NCBI GenBank assembly: GCA_964479535.1
Contig: CAYZMM010000028.1
Coordinates: forward strand, 9,237 to 73,236
Origin: S015-6 sp964479535
Lineage (GTDB): Bacteria > Desulfobacterota > DSWW01
Reading direction: 5' to 3'
DNA length: 64,000 nucleotides
In this document: positions 49,878 to 58,737 of the stretch, one piece after another
Layout: every line of letters begins with the position of its first letter
How positions within the stretch are numbered: the stretch's first letter is position 1
Notes under the pieces: model-generated
What the model was told of the DNA's origin: nothing
What the model saw: the letters and a program-made list of their open reading frames with translations, nothing else
Database searches by the model: none
Position numbers and translations under genes: made by a program

Positions 49878-51215
49878 CTATTCCAAGAGTTTCTTCACCC
49901 GCAACTTCAGCTCGGACACCCCGACGATCTCGCAGGATTCGTCCGGGTCGATCTCGTCGTCGCTTTCTGCGTTCCAGTATTCGCCGTGGACGAAGACCTT
50001 TCCCTCCCGCCGGATGGGACTGACCACCCTGGCGCGCTTTCCGATGAGCCCTTCCTGGCCGGTGGTGGGCTGCCTGAACTGCGCCCGCAGCGCAAAGGAG
50101 ACGGCGAAGACGAAAAAGGCCGCCGTGGTGGCCACCATGGGCAGGATCACGTACCAGGAGACCCGAAGGGCCGGGTCCGGGGACTCGATGAGCATCAGGG
50201 AGCCGAGAAGCAGCGCCACGATACCCCCCAGCGTCAGCACACCGTAGCTCGTCACCATGACCTCTCCAATGAAGAGGATGATGGCCAGCAGGATGAGCAG
50301 GACGCCGGCGTAGTTCACAGGAAGGGTCTGCAGGGCGAAGAAGGCGAGGATGAGGCAGATCGCGCCGAAGACCCCCGGAAAGATCACGCCCGGGTTGGAC
50401 AGTTCGAAGAAGAGCCCGTAGAAGCCCAGCATCATCAGAATGTAGGCGATGTTCGGATTGCTCAGCGTGTCCAGGAGACGGTACCTCCACCCCATTTCCG
50501 AGGTCTGTACGGGCACGTCTTTGAGCGCGAGGGTCTTCTTTCCCCAGACGGTCTCGACCTCTCTTCCCTCGAGCTGCTCGATCAGCTCCGGCAGGCTCGG
50601 GGCGACCAGATCGATGATGTTCAGTTCCAAGGCCTTCCGGGCGGAAACCGATTCACTCTCCCGGACCGCCTTGACGGCCCAGTCCGCGTTTCTGCCTCTT
50701 TGCTCGGCCAGGCTCTTCGCGTAGGCGGCGGCGTCGTTCTCCACCTTCTTCATCATCGTCTCGTCCATCTGCCCGCCGCCCAACCCGACCGGGTGGGCTG
50801 CCCCGATGTTCGTGCCGGGGGCCATGGCGGCTACATGGGCTGCCATCGTGATCAGCACCCCGGCGGAGGCGGCCCGCGCACCGCTGGGCGCGATGAAGAC
50901 GACCACCGGTACCGGGGAGTTGAGAATCGACTGAACGATGTCACGCATCGCAGTATCCAGTCCGCCCGGCGTGTCCATCTGGAGAATCACACAGACAGCC
51001 CCCTCCGTGGCAGCCTCCTCCAGCCCCTTGCCGATGTAATCGCTGATCACCGGGTTGATGGTGCTCTGGGCCTTGAGATGAAGGATATGGCCTTTCGAGG
51101 CATCGGGAGAGGGGACGAAAACAAGGCAAAACCCGAGCAGAAAGAGGAATACGGAGACCAGGATCGGACCCCGTGTTCCGGTCGGAGGTCGGGAGGCAGT
51201 CGTCTTTCCGTTCAT
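49878..51215 (-). CDS. NfeD-family membrane serine protease (long form)
   Basis: Protein of 445 residues. A signal/anchor helix (about 18-36) is followed by a ClpP/SppA-like domain (LQMDTPGGLDTAMRDI, APSGARAASAGVLI with the nucleophile serine, GTNIGAAHPVG, SARKALELNIID). Then come four or five transmembrane helices and a C-terminal OB-fold (GLIGKRARVVSPIRREGKVF, GEYWNAES). This long NfeD form cleaves stomatin partners; the stomatin gene lies 43 bp downstream. Confidence 0.93.
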   Translation of the reverse strand: MNGKTTASRPPTGTRGPILVSVFLFLLGFCLVFVPSPDASKGHILHLKAQSTINPVISDYIGKGLEEAATEGAVCVILQMDTPGGLDTAMRDIVQSILNSPVPVVVFIAPSGARAASAGVLITMAAHVAAMAPGTNIGAAHPVGLGGGQMDETMMKKVENDAAAYAKSLAEQRGRNADWAVKAVRESESVSARKALELNIIDLVAPSLPELIEQLEGREVETVWGKKTLALKDVPVQTSEMGWRYRLLDTLSNPNIAYILMMLGFYGLFFELSNPGVIFPGVFGAICLILAFFALQTLPVNYAGVLLILLAIILFIGEVMVTSYGVLTLGGIVALLLGSLMLIESPDPALRVSWYVILPMVATTAAFFVFAVSFALRAQFRQPTTGQEGLIGKRARVVSPIRREGKVFVHGEYWNAESDDEIDPDESCEIVGVSELKLRVKKLLE

Positions 51216-51249
51216 GGGATTCTCGTCTCCTATTCAAGCTTTTACAGAA

Positions 51250-51278
51250 AACATACGAACCTTTAATCAATGTTTCAA
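51250..51278 (-). promoter_or_regulatory. Promoter of nfeD-slipin genes
   Basis: Minus-strand TTGAAA (plus 51273-51278), a 17-bp spacer and TATGTT (51250-51255), 35 bp before the nfeD ATG. Confidence 0.45.
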
Positions 51279-51414
51279 ATCCAATATACTACATTCTTTG
51301 TGGGTCTTCATACAGGTCTTCACCCTCATAGATTGGATGCACTGAGAAGGCTGAACCGCCACCGATGCGGTTCCAGAACAAATATAAACTCGTTTTTGAT
51401 CGAGGGTCAACTTC

Positions 51415-52332
51415 ATGGCTTGCGCAGTCGGATTCATCGTCGCCATCTTCGCCTGGCTCCTGTTCCCGGAGGACGCCCTTGCCTGGGGTCCGGTCACTCA
51501 CCTTCAGCTGGGCATCGAGGCTCTTCGTCACACGAGCATCCTCGGCCACAGTCTCCGCATGGTCCTGGAAGCCTTTCCGTATGACTACCTGTACGGATGC
51601 ATCGGTGCCGACATCATCTTCGCCAAGGGCCTCGCCAAGATCCACGACCACTCCCATAACTGGCTGGTCGGGTTCTCGGTCCTGGAGGAGGCGGACTCAC
51701 CGGCCCAGGAATCCTTTGCCTACGGTTACCTCAGCCATCTGGCTGCGGACACGATCGCCCACAACTACTTCGTTCCGGAATGCTATGTAAGGTCGTACCC
51801 GACCAAGACGCTTCGCCACGCATACTGGGAGGTACGGTTCGACAGGCTGGAGAAGCGGAACCTCTGGGGTCTCGCCCGCGAGATCGTACGCCTTCCCCAG
51901 CACGATGAAGACGATGCGCTGCTGGAGCGGGTCGTGAAACGGACCCTCTTCTCCTTCAAGACGGACAAGCGGATCTTCTCCAGTCTGCTGGTTCTGAACC
52001 GTATGGAACAATGGCAGAAGATGCTCGACAGCATGTCCGAGAAATCCATCTGGACCCTTTCGGAACACGAGGCTGCCACGTACCGGGCCCTGTCCTTCCA
52101 CAACACCCTCGACCTTCTTCTGCACCTCGAGCGGGCCGCCTGTCTCAAGATGGACCCGACCGGAAAGGACGCCCTGATGTCTGCGAAATGGATCCGCAGA
52201 AACCTTCGGGTCCTGGACAGGAGGGGGAAGCTGGAACCGGGGTTCCTCGCTCAGGCCCTGAAGGCCCTGCGACCGGAAGAAGAAGGCCTGGACGCTTCCC
52301 GCCAGGGAGAGCTGCTTCGCTCGAGTGCCTGA
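51415..52332 (+). CDS. Zinc-dependent phospholipase C-like secreted protein
   Basis: Protein of 305 residues. A signal peptide (residues 1-23) is followed by a mature N-terminus WGPVTHLQLG. The N-terminal Trp and spaced histidines and aspartates (FPYDYLYGCIGADIIFAKG, HDHSHNW, YGYLSHLAADTIAHNYFVP) match the zinc-dependent phospholipase C / S1-P1 nuclease fold. It would act in the periplasm or outside. Substrate is inferred from family only. Confidence 0.82.
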   Translation: MACAVGFIVAIFAWLLFPEDALAWGPVTHLQLGIEALRHTSILGHSLRMVLEAFPYDYLYGCIGADIIFAKGLAKIHDHSHNWLVGFSVLEEADSPAQESFAYGYLSHLAADTIAHNYFVPECYVRSYPTKTLRHAYWEVRFDRLEKRNLWGLAREIVRLPQHDEDDALLERVVKRTLFSFKTDKRIFSSLLVLNRMEQWQKMLDSMSEKSIWTLSEHEAATYRALSFHNTLDLLLHLERAACLKMDPTGKDALMSAKWIRRNLRVLDRRGKLEPGFLAQALKALRPEEEGLDASRQGELLRSSA

Positions 52333-52374
52333 CAACCTGCACCGGGGCACGACCCGCATACTGCACGAAGCCTT

Positions 52375-53613
52375 CTATTGGGAGCGCCCCTTCTTCCCGG
52401 ACCTGGATCGCAGAACCGCTAACTGGTCGAGTACCCGGTGGGCCACGACGCCTTTCGGCAAGAAAGGAAGGTCCGCAACCTTTCCGTCCGGTCCGATCAG
52501 TTTGACCTGATTGCTGTCGGCCCCGAAACCGATCTCCTTTCTGGAAACGTCGTTCGCCACGATGAGGTCCAGGTTCTTCTTCTTCACCTTCTCCGCGGCG
52601 TTCCTGACGAGCGATTGGGTCTCCGCAGCGAAGCCGATGAGGAGCCTGTCTCCCTTCTTCCTTCCGAGCTCCAACAGAATGTCCGGCGTCGTCTTCAATT
52701 GCAACGTCGGGGAGGCTTCCTGCTTCTTCACCTTCTGTTTCGCACAGATCACCGGGGAGAAGTCGGAAACGGCAGCCGCCATGATCACGGCGGTCGATTT
52801 CGGGAAGGCCTTCATCACCGCCTTCCGCATCTCCTCTGCACTGCGCACCCGCACGATCTTCACATCGAGAGGGGGAAGGCAGGCGGTGGGACCGCTGATC
52901 AGGGTGACCTCGGCACCCCTCTGCGCCGCAGCACGCGCCAAGGCATACCCCATCTTGCCGGAGGAGGGATTCGTGATGAACCGGACCGGATCGATCGCCT
53001 CTTCCGTGGGTCCGGCGGTCACGATGATCCGCTCCTGCGCAAGGTCCTTCGGGGCGAGCCGGCTGAGGACGTGCTCCACGATCGCTTCCGGGTTTGCCAG
53101 TCTTCCGACCCCCTGGTATCCGCAAGCGAGGTCACCCTCCTCGGGCTCGATGAAGCCGTACCCCGCGCCCTTCAGGCGACGGATGTTCTCCTGGGTGATC
53201 GGATTCTGATACATGTTCACATTCATGGACGGGGCAAACACCACGGGGATCCTCGTGGCGGCACAAACCATGGTGGTGAGGATGTCGTCGGCGATACCCG
53301 CCGCCACCTTGGCCAGTACGTTCGCGGTGGCGGGCGCGATCAGAAAGAGGCTGGACCGGTCCACGAGGGCAATGTGGCCGATCTCATGCTCCTGGGTCAG
53401 AAGAAAGGTCTCGGTCCAGACCTTGTTGCCCGACAGCACCTGGAGGGTCAGGGGCGTGATGAACTCCTGGGCATTGCGGGTCATCACCGCGTGAACGTCG
53501 ATCCCTTCCCTGACCATGGCCCGGATGATTTCGCAGGACTTGTAAGCCGCGATCCCGCCGGCTACGCCCACGAGGACGGTCTCACGGAGGTCTTTTGCTT
53601 CTGCATCCGCCAT
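52375..53613 (-). CDS. coaBC: Phosphopantothenoylcysteine decarboxylase / phosphopantothenate-cysteine ligase
   Basis: Bifunctional coenzyme A enzyme of 412 residues. The N-terminal CoaC flavin domain shows VGVAGGIAAYKSCEIIR, SGNKVWTETF, IAPATANVLAKVAAGIADD and PSMNVNMYQNPITQEN. The C-terminal CoaB half shows ITAGPTEEAIDPVRFITNPS, SSGKMGYALARAA and FAAETQ. coaD lies 2 bp upstream on the same strand, so two CoA steps are encoded together. Confidence 0.96.
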   Translation of the reverse strand: MADAEAKDLRETVLVGVAGGIAAYKSCEIIRAMVREGIDVHAVMTRNAQEFITPLTLQVLSGNKVWTETFLLTQEHEIGHIALVDRSSLFLIAPATANVLAKVAAGIADDILTTMVCAATRIPVVFAPSMNVNMYQNPITQENIRRLKGAGYGFIEPEEGDLACGYQGVGRLANPEAIVEHVLSRLAPKDLAQERIIVTAGPTEEAIDPVRFITNPSSGKMGYALARAAAQRGAEVTLISGPTACLPPLDVKIVRVRSAEEMRKAVMKAFPKSTAVIMAAAVSDFSPVICAKQKVKKQEASPTLQLKTTPDILLELGRKKGDRLLIGFAAETQSLVRNAAEKVKKKNLDLIVANDVSRKEIGFGADSNQVKLIGPDGKVADLPFLPKGVVAHRVLDQLAVLRSRSGKKGRSQ

Positions 53614-53615
53614 GT

Positions 53616-54122
53616 TCAGGTCCTGAGCTTCTCACCCAGCCTCTTCTCGACGATGGGCGGGAGCATCTCCCCGACGGATCCCCCGAGAGAGACGATCTCC
53701 TTGATGATCGAGGAGCTGTGGTAGAGGTACTTCCCTTCGGTCATCATGAAGACCTGCTCTACCTCCGGATCCAGGGATTTGTTCGCCAGGGCCATTTGGA
53801 ACTCGTAGTCGAAATCGGTCACGGTTCGAATCCCGCGGAGGATGGCCTGGGCCTTTCTCGATCGAACGTAGTCCACCAGGAGCCCGGAAAAGGAATCCAC
53901 CTCCACGTTCGGCTCGTCCTTGAAGACCTCCTGCATCATGTCCACGCGCTCCTCGATCGAGAAGGTGCCGCTTTTCGTCGTGTTGATGGCCACGGCAACG
54001 ATGATCCGATCAAAGATGTTCAAGGCCCGGCCCACGATATTGACGTGTCCGTAGGTGATCGGGTCGAACGAGCCCGGATAGATGACTAGGTTCTTCTTCT
54101 CCTTCTTCCCTTCACCGCCCAT
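53616..54122 (-). CDS. coaD: Phosphopantetheine adenylyltransferase
   Basis: Protein of 168 residues with YPGSFDPITYGHVNIVGRAL (nucleotidyltransferase HxGH), RGIRTVTDFDYEFQMALAN and YHSSSIIKEI. It makes dephospho-CoA. I chose the ATG at 54122; a GTG 6 bp upstream is possible. The start overlaps the end of rsmD by 11 bp. Confidence 0.95.
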   Translation of the reverse strand: MGGEGKKEKKNLVIYPGSFDPITYGHVNIVGRALNIFDRIIVAVAINTTKSGTFSIEERVDMMQEVFKDEPNVEVDSFSGLLVDYVRSRKAQAILRGIRTVTDFDYEFQMALANKSLDPEVEQVFMMTEGKYLYHSSSIIKEIVSLGGSVGEMLPPIVEKRLGEKLRT

Positions 54123-54729
54123 CGTCACGCTCTTCTCCCGGCTGGTAGTTCAGAAAAGTGAGCAGAGTGTCGCCGTATCTCCTCTCCTCCACCACGACAA
54201 AACACGCAGGAACGCTGGTGAAAGCGCCTTTCTGAGCGTGTTCGAAAACAATCCTAGCACGTTCTTTTAATAAAGCAAATCGATGCAACCCCTCCAGAAT
54301 GCGCTCTTTTTGCTCCGCACCGTACGGCGGGTCCAGCAAGACCAGGTCGCAGGGTTCGACGAGGAGCCGCCGCACATCCGCAAACCCCTCCGGCACGCGG
54401 GTTCGGAAGACAACGGCCCGGTCCTCCATTCCGCATCTCCTCAGATTCTGCTCAACGGCACGCACACATGCGGCATCCGCGTCACAGAACAGCGCGCGCC
54501 GGGCGCCCCTGCTCAGGGCCTCGATGCCGAGTGCTCCGCTGCCGGCGTAAGGGTCGAGCACGACGCAGCCCCCCACCGTTTCCCCCAGAATGGAGAAAAG
54601 GGCTTCACGAACCCTGTCCTGCGTCGGCCGGACGGCCGTGCCCGATGGCACCCTCAGCCGGCGGCCGCGGTGTGACCCGGCGATGACCCGCAATTCCTGA
54701 GCCCGCCCCGGCGTCTTCTTCTGCGGCAC
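54112..54729 (-). CDS. rsmD: 16S rRNA (guanine966-N2)-methyltransferase RsmD
   Basis: Protein of 205 residues. LRVIAGSHRGRRLRVP, VRPTQDRVREALFSIL, VLDPYAGSGALGIEALSRGA (SAM site) and LVLLDPPYG (catalytic) are diagnostic. I chose the GTG at 54729 because AGGAG is 5 bp upstream. The rsmD-coaD order is common in bacteria. Confidence 0.93.
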   Translation of the reverse strand: MPQKKTPGRAQELRVIAGSHRGRRLRVPSGTAVRPTQDRVREALFSILGETVGGCVVLDPYAGSGALGIEALSRGARRALFCDADAACVRAVEQNLRRCGMEDRAVVFRTRVPEGFADVRRLLVEPCDLVLLDPPYGAEQKERILEGLHRFALLKERARIVFEHAQKGAFTSVPACFVVVEERRYGDTLLTFLNYQPGEERDDGR

Positions 54730-54738
54730 GCTCACTCC

Positions 54739-55239
54739 TCAGGGCGGCTCTCTTCGACCCTCTCGCTCAGGGAACAAGAGGGAGACCACCTGTTCTATCT
54801 TCTTCCTGTGTGTTCCCGCCCAGTACACCTTTCTGCAAGATCTGCATTCCCGAAAAGACGAAGTCGAGGCGGCGACATGATCCGGAACCCTTCCATACGC
54901 CTCGTCGGGCTTCAGGTCCTGAAGATCGAGGTTGCAGAGGATGCACCTCGTCAGCATCGCCTCACGGCAGAACTCCAGCGAAAGGGCGGAAAAAACCTCG
55001 CGCAACTGATCCCTCCAGCCGTCGCTACCGACCAGCACGTGACGCCCGACACCACGACACTGGACCAGTCGCGTATCGCGCGTCAAGAGGACGCGTCCGG
55101 TCTCCTCGTGGACCCTGAGCAGATCCCGGTCGTCGATGTCCCGGTAATACCACGTGTCGAAGCCCAGGATCCGAAGCCATCGGGCCAGACGTCCGAGCAT
55201 GGAGTCGACCACGAATCCTGGCGCCTTCGCCTCGCCCAT
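54739..55239 (-). CDS. Mut7-C RNase domain protein
   Basis: Protein of 166 residues. FVVDSMLGRLARWLRILGFD and VLLTRDTRLV match the PIN-like Mut7-C RNase domain. A C-terminal zinc ribbon has CILCNLDL and, later, CRSCRKVYWAGTH. It is probably an RNA-processing or toxin-like nuclease; the target is unknown. I chose the MGEAKAPGF start; the reading frame continues 12 codons upstream. Confidence 0.85.
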   Translation of the reverse strand: MGEAKAPGFVVDSMLGRLARWLRILGFDTWYYRDIDDRDLLRVHEETGRVLLTRDTRLVQCRGVGRHVLVGSDGWRDQLREVFSALSLEFCREAMLTRCILCNLDLQDLKPDEAYGRVPDHVAASTSSFRECRSCRKVYWAGTHRKKIEQVVSLLFPEREGRREPP

Positions 55240-55268
55240 GAGAAAGGACCCTTGCCTTTCAGAGCTCT

Positions 55269-55297
55269 TTGACACTCGAGAAACCGCTGTGCTAGCT
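55269..55297 (+). promoter_or_regulatory. Candidate promoter of the TolC operon
   Basis: TTGACA (55269-55274), a 17-bp spacer with TGTG just before the -10, then CTAGCT (55292-55297). The -10 is weak. The start would be about 85 bp before the ATG. Confidence 0.4.
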
Positions 55298-55388
55298 TTC
55301 TACCTTTCTCTTCATATGCTCATTTTCCCCATAAAACAAGAAGCTTACAAGATCCCTTCCGGACGCTTTCAAAGGGGAGGACGGACCC

Positions 55389-57185
55389 ATGAGAGGCATG
55401 CCAAGTCGACAGGGGCGACCCGATGACAGACCCTTACCGTCTGCGCTGCTGGTCCTTCTTGCTCTCTGTCTCGCCACAACCGGACAGGCAGAGGAGTTGA
55501 CGCAGGGGGACCCGGCCCTCTATCCCGGGCCCCTGAGCGCCGTCGAAGACCAGTGGACCAACAAGAACCGCGAGGCATTTCAGATCCATCTCTTCAGCAT
55601 GGCGAGGGACCTGGTCCCGGAAGGCACCCCCATTCCACTCAGCCTGGCGGATGCCTTCCGGACGGCCCTGCGCCGGAATCTCGATCTTCGGTCGGAACGG
55701 TACGCCACAGACATCGCCGAAATGGAAATCAAGAAGGCGAAAGGGGTGTTTGACGCCTTCGTCTTCTCCGATTTCTCCTACGATTTCTCCAGCGAGCCCC
55801 TCTCTTCTCAGCTTCAGGGCGCGGATACTCTCTATTTCAGAAGAGAAAGCACCCTCTTCGACATCGGCATGGGCAAACCGGTCCGAACGGGCGGTGTCAT
55901 GGAGCTGAAGCTCGAGATGAATCGCTTCGAGAGCAACTCCAGTTTTCTGGTCATCAATCCCTACTATTCCACCCGGCTGAGCCTGGGTTTCTCCCAGCCC
56001 CTCTTGAAGGACGCCGGAATCGCGTTTCAGACGGCCCCGATCCGCATCGCGGAGAACGTCCTCCTCATCAGTGAAGATCGGTGGCAGGAATTCGTCAGCG
56101 ACATCCTCGTGGCCGTGTCCCAGGCCTACTGGGACCTTGCCTTTGCCTTCGAAAACCTTCAGGTCCGGAAGAAGTCGCTGGAGGTGGCTCGTGCGCTGCT
56201 CAAGGACAACGAAACCATGGTCCGGCTCGGCACCATGGCCCCCATCGACCTTCTGCAGGCCCAGACAGGGGTCGCCCTAAGGGAGGAGGAGGTGATCGGA
56301 GCGGAAGCCGTCCTGGAATCGGCCCAGGACAGGCTGAAGGAGTTGCTTCAGCTGGACCAGGCACCCACGTACTCCTCCACCGGTATCGTGCCCACGGACG
56401 TCCCGACCGCGCCGCCGCCTCGGGATGCTTCGCGCCTGGAAGATGCAATCGACCTTGCATTCCACCATCGCCCCGAGTACCGTGCCGCTTTGAAGGAGCT
56501 GGAGAACAAGAACCTGCAGATCAAGGTCGCGGAGAACAAGCTCCTGCCGACACTGGACTTCATGGGCAATGTGGGGCTGAACGGTCTCGCTGGAACAGCC
56601 GTGCCCACGACGGACCTCACGGCCATCTCGAACTTGAGTCCCCTCGAGCAGTTTCTGGTTCTCATCGGCGTGCTGCCGTCCCCGACCTTCACCAGCCCCC
56701 TGGACGGAAAATGGAAGGAGAGCTACGAGGAACTCTTCAGCACGGAATCTCATCAGTGGAGTCTCGGGGTTCGGTTCGAATACCCCCTCGGCAACAACGT
56801 GGGCAAGGCGGACTACCGTCAGGCGAAGATGGACGGCCATCGGAGCCTCTGGGCACTGCGAAGCCTTGAACAGAAGGTGGTTTTGGAGGTAAAAGAGGCC
56901 TGGAGAGCCATGGAAGTCAACCGGAGGAAGATCCGAACGTCGGAGACGAGCGTGCGGCTTGCACAGCAACAGCTCGAAGCGGAACAGAAGAGGCTCTCCC
57001 TCGGGCTTTCCACGAATTACCAGGTATTGCAGATGGAGGAAGATCTCAGGAACGTGCAGATCAACAGCCTCAGGGCCAAGGTGGACTACTGGAAGGCCCG
57101 GGCGAGGATGCTCAAGGCAACCGGCACGTTCCTGCAGGAACAGGAGATCTCTCAAGATCAGATGTCTCGAATAGGGAGGGGCTGA
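55389..57185 (+). CDS. TolC-family outer membrane efflux protein
   Basis: Protein of 598 residues, longer than E. coli TolC. A signal peptide (ALLVLLALCLATTGQA) precedes two OEP repeats. The first contains IPLSLADAFRTALRRNLDLR and LGFSQPLLKDAG; the second contains AIDLAFHHRPEYRAALKELE and GVRFEYPLGNNVGKADYRQA. Coiled-coil helices end each repeat. It forms a trimeric channel through the outer membrane. No RND pump or membrane fusion protein is adjacent; the next two genes are of unknown function. Confidence 0.88.
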   Translation: MRGMPSRQGRPDDRPLPSALLVLLALCLATTGQAEELTQGDPALYPGPLSAVEDQWTNKNREAFQIHLFSMARDLVPEGTPIPLSLADAFRTALRRNLDLRSERYATDIAEMEIKKAKGVFDAFVFSDFSYDFSSEPLSSQLQGADTLYFRRESTLFDIGMGKPVRTGGVMELKLEMNRFESNSSFLVINPYYSTRLSLGFSQPLLKDAGIAFQTAPIRIAENVLLISEDRWQEFVSDILVAVSQAYWDLAFAFENLQVRKKSLEVARALLKDNETMVRLGTMAPIDLLQAQTGVALREEEVIGAEAVLESAQDRLKELLQLDQAPTYSSTGIVPTDVPTAPPPRDASRLEDAIDLAFHHRPEYRAALKELENKNLQIKVAENKLLPTLDFMGNVGLNGLAGTAVPTTDLTAISNLSPLEQFLVLIGVLPSPTFTSPLDGKWKESYEELFSTESHQWSLGVRFEYPLGNNVGKADYRQAKMDGHRSLWALRSLEQKVVLEVKEAWRAMEVNRRKIRTSETSVRLAQQQLEAEQKRLSLGLSTNYQVLQMEEDLRNVQINSLRAKVDYWKARARMLKATGTFLQEQEISQDQMSRIGRG

Positions 57186-57186
57186 C

Positions 57187-57621
57187 ATGGTCGGGAAAAG
57201 GTGGCGCTGCATCGGATGCCTGATGATCCTCGCACCCTGTCTCTTCGGCATGGGCATGTTCGGCGATCCGGCCGCCAGGAAGGAAGTGCCGGTAACCGAA
57301 GAGCGCTACGATGCCACTGTCGAGGATCTCGATGGCACGGTGGTTCAGGTGACCCACGTGAGCTACGACGGTGAACTCTATCTCCCGGTTTACCAGGGAA
57401 AGGGGCTGGTGACGATCCCCTTTCGCAAGGTCAAGACCTTCGAGATGGGAAAGAAGGAGAAGATGCGGCGGGAGGTGACGATCTCTTTCCGGGACGAAAC
57501 CCGTGAAGTCTTCTGGATGGACGAAGACCTTCTCTTCCTCGGAAAGGTTCCCTACGGAACCTATCAGATCCAGGCAAAGGACATCCTTCGTCTCGAATTC
57601 GATTCAACCCCATCGGAGTAG
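57187..57621 (+). CDS. Secreted hypothetical protein of the TolC operon
   Basis: Protein of 144 residues, beginning 1 bp after the tolC-like stop. An N-terminal hydrophobic signal (CLMILAPCLFGMGMFG) is followed by a small beta-rich domain: VEDLDGTVVQVTHVSYDGEL, VTIPFRKVKTFEMG, VTISFRDETREVFWMDEDLL. The regular strand pattern suggests a compact barrel. No family recognised. Its tight coupling implies a role with the channel. Confidence 0.7.
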   Translation: MVGKRWRCIGCLMILAPCLFGMGMFGDPAARKEVPVTEERYDATVEDLDGTVVQVTHVSYDGELYLPVYQGKGLVTIPFRKVKTFEMGKKEKMRREVTISFRDETREVFWMDEDLLFLGKVPYGTYQIQAKDILRLEFDSTPSE

Positions 57622-57626
57622 CCGCT

Positions 57627-58412
57627 TTGCGCGATCGGCCTGAATCGGCTTTCCCTGCCGGGACGAACCGGCGCTCCTGGGCAACCTGCAGGACCTGGGC
57701 GAACCGGTTCCTGCTGGTTGTGGCCGCTGTCCTGCTCGCGTTCCTCACCTGGAACATGTTCTTCCATGGCACGGCCGTCAGGGAAGACCCCGCGTTTCGG
57801 GCGTGGGCCGGGGGGCTGCTGCTGGCCCTTTGCGCCGCCGTTGCATGGAGTCTGTCGGCAGAGGCCGGGCACGCCTGGCAGGAGGGTCTCGAACGGCGGG
57901 AATCCCCGCCGGCGCCAGGCGCCTCATCCGTACGGACGAGGTCGTTCCGCTTCGCGGGGCCGGCGGAAACCCTGCTCCGTCACTGTACCGGGCACCTGGC
58001 CAGGCATTTCCCCCGCTTCTATGCGTTCCACCGCTACCAGGCCCCTCATGTGGCCTACCTGTTCCACGCCAAGAAGGGTTCTCTTGCCCTTCTGGGTCTT
58101 CCCTGGGCCAGGGCCGGTTTCCTGTTGATGTTCCTGGCCGGATACGTGTTCATTGCCCGAGGGGATTTCCAGGAGATCCGGGCCTGGGAGGCGGCGACCC
58201 TGTGTGCCGCTGGATTCCTTGTCGCCACAGGACTCTTTTTCCGCGCCGCGGTTTCGTACCGGAAGGTCTGGTTGCGGTTCGTGGAGGAGAACGACCGCCT
58301 CTGTCTCACCCTGACCTTCCGTGGCCCCTCGGGAGATCGCTGGTTCGACGCCCTTTGCGATTCGATCGAGACTCAGGCCGGGGCCGTCTCCTGCTCCAGC
58401 CAATCCAGGTAA
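57627..58412 (+). CDS. Hypothetical membrane protein of the TolC operon
   Basis: Protein of 261 residues, TTG start with GGAG 8 bp upstream. Four likely transmembrane helices in two pairs (FLLVVAAVLLAFLTWNMFF, LLLALCAAVAWSLS; AGFLLMFLAGYVFIA, AATLCAAGFLVATGLFF) flank a basic soluble loop (HRYQAPHVAYLFHAKKGSLA). The C-terminal domain (VWLRFVEENDRLCLTLTF) overlaps the convergent cutA gene by 40 bp. No family recognised; it may be an inner-membrane partner of the channel. Confidence 0.68.
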   Translation: MRDRPESAFPAGTNRRSWATCRTWANRFLLVVAAVLLAFLTWNMFFHGTAVREDPAFRAWAGGLLLALCAAVAWSLSAEAGHAWQEGLERRESPPAPGASSVRTRSFRFAGPAETLLRHCTGHLARHFPRFYAFHRYQAPHVAYLFHAKKGSLALLGLPWARAGFLLMFLAGYVFIARGDFQEIRAWEAATLCAAGFLVATGLFFRAAVSYRKVWLRFVEENDRLCLTLTFRGPSGDRWFDALCDSIETQAGAVSCSSQSR

Positions 58413-58696
58413 GGCCGCCATCCCCCTTCGATGGGGAAGGCGATGATTTCGGGAACGTCATAACTGTGAATCGACTTCACCTTTTCCGAGAGCGCAGAGA
58501 GGTGCTTTCGCACCGTCTTGCACAGCAACAGGATCTCGGGGTCGTCACAGACCTTGCCCTCCCACCGGTAGAGCGAACGGATCCCTCCGACCAGGTTTGC
58601 GCAGGCGATCAGATGTGCCTCCAGCAGGACCTTTGCGATCTTCGCACCCTCATCTTCCGTTCCTGCCGTGATCATGACGAGGATCTTTTCCTCCAT
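58373..58696 (-). CDS. cutA: CutA divalent-cation tolerance family protein
   Basis: Protein of 107 residues, the CutA1 size. VMITAGTEDEGAKIAKVLLE, LIACANLVGGIRSLYRWEGK and HSYDVPEIIAFPI are family blocks of this trimeric ferredoxin-like protein. An AAGGAG site precedes MEEKILV. Its last 40 bp overlap the 3' end of the membrane-protein gene on the other strand. Confidence 0.94.
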   Translation of the reverse strand: MEEKILVMITAGTEDEGAKIAKVLLEAHLIACANLVGGIRSLYRWEGKVCDDPEILLLCKTVRKHLSALSEKVKSIHSYDVPEIIAFPIEGGWRPYLDWLEQETAPA

Positions 58697-58737
58697 CGGC
58701 TCGACTCCTTTTCTCGCTAGAATCAACGGAGACTTCG

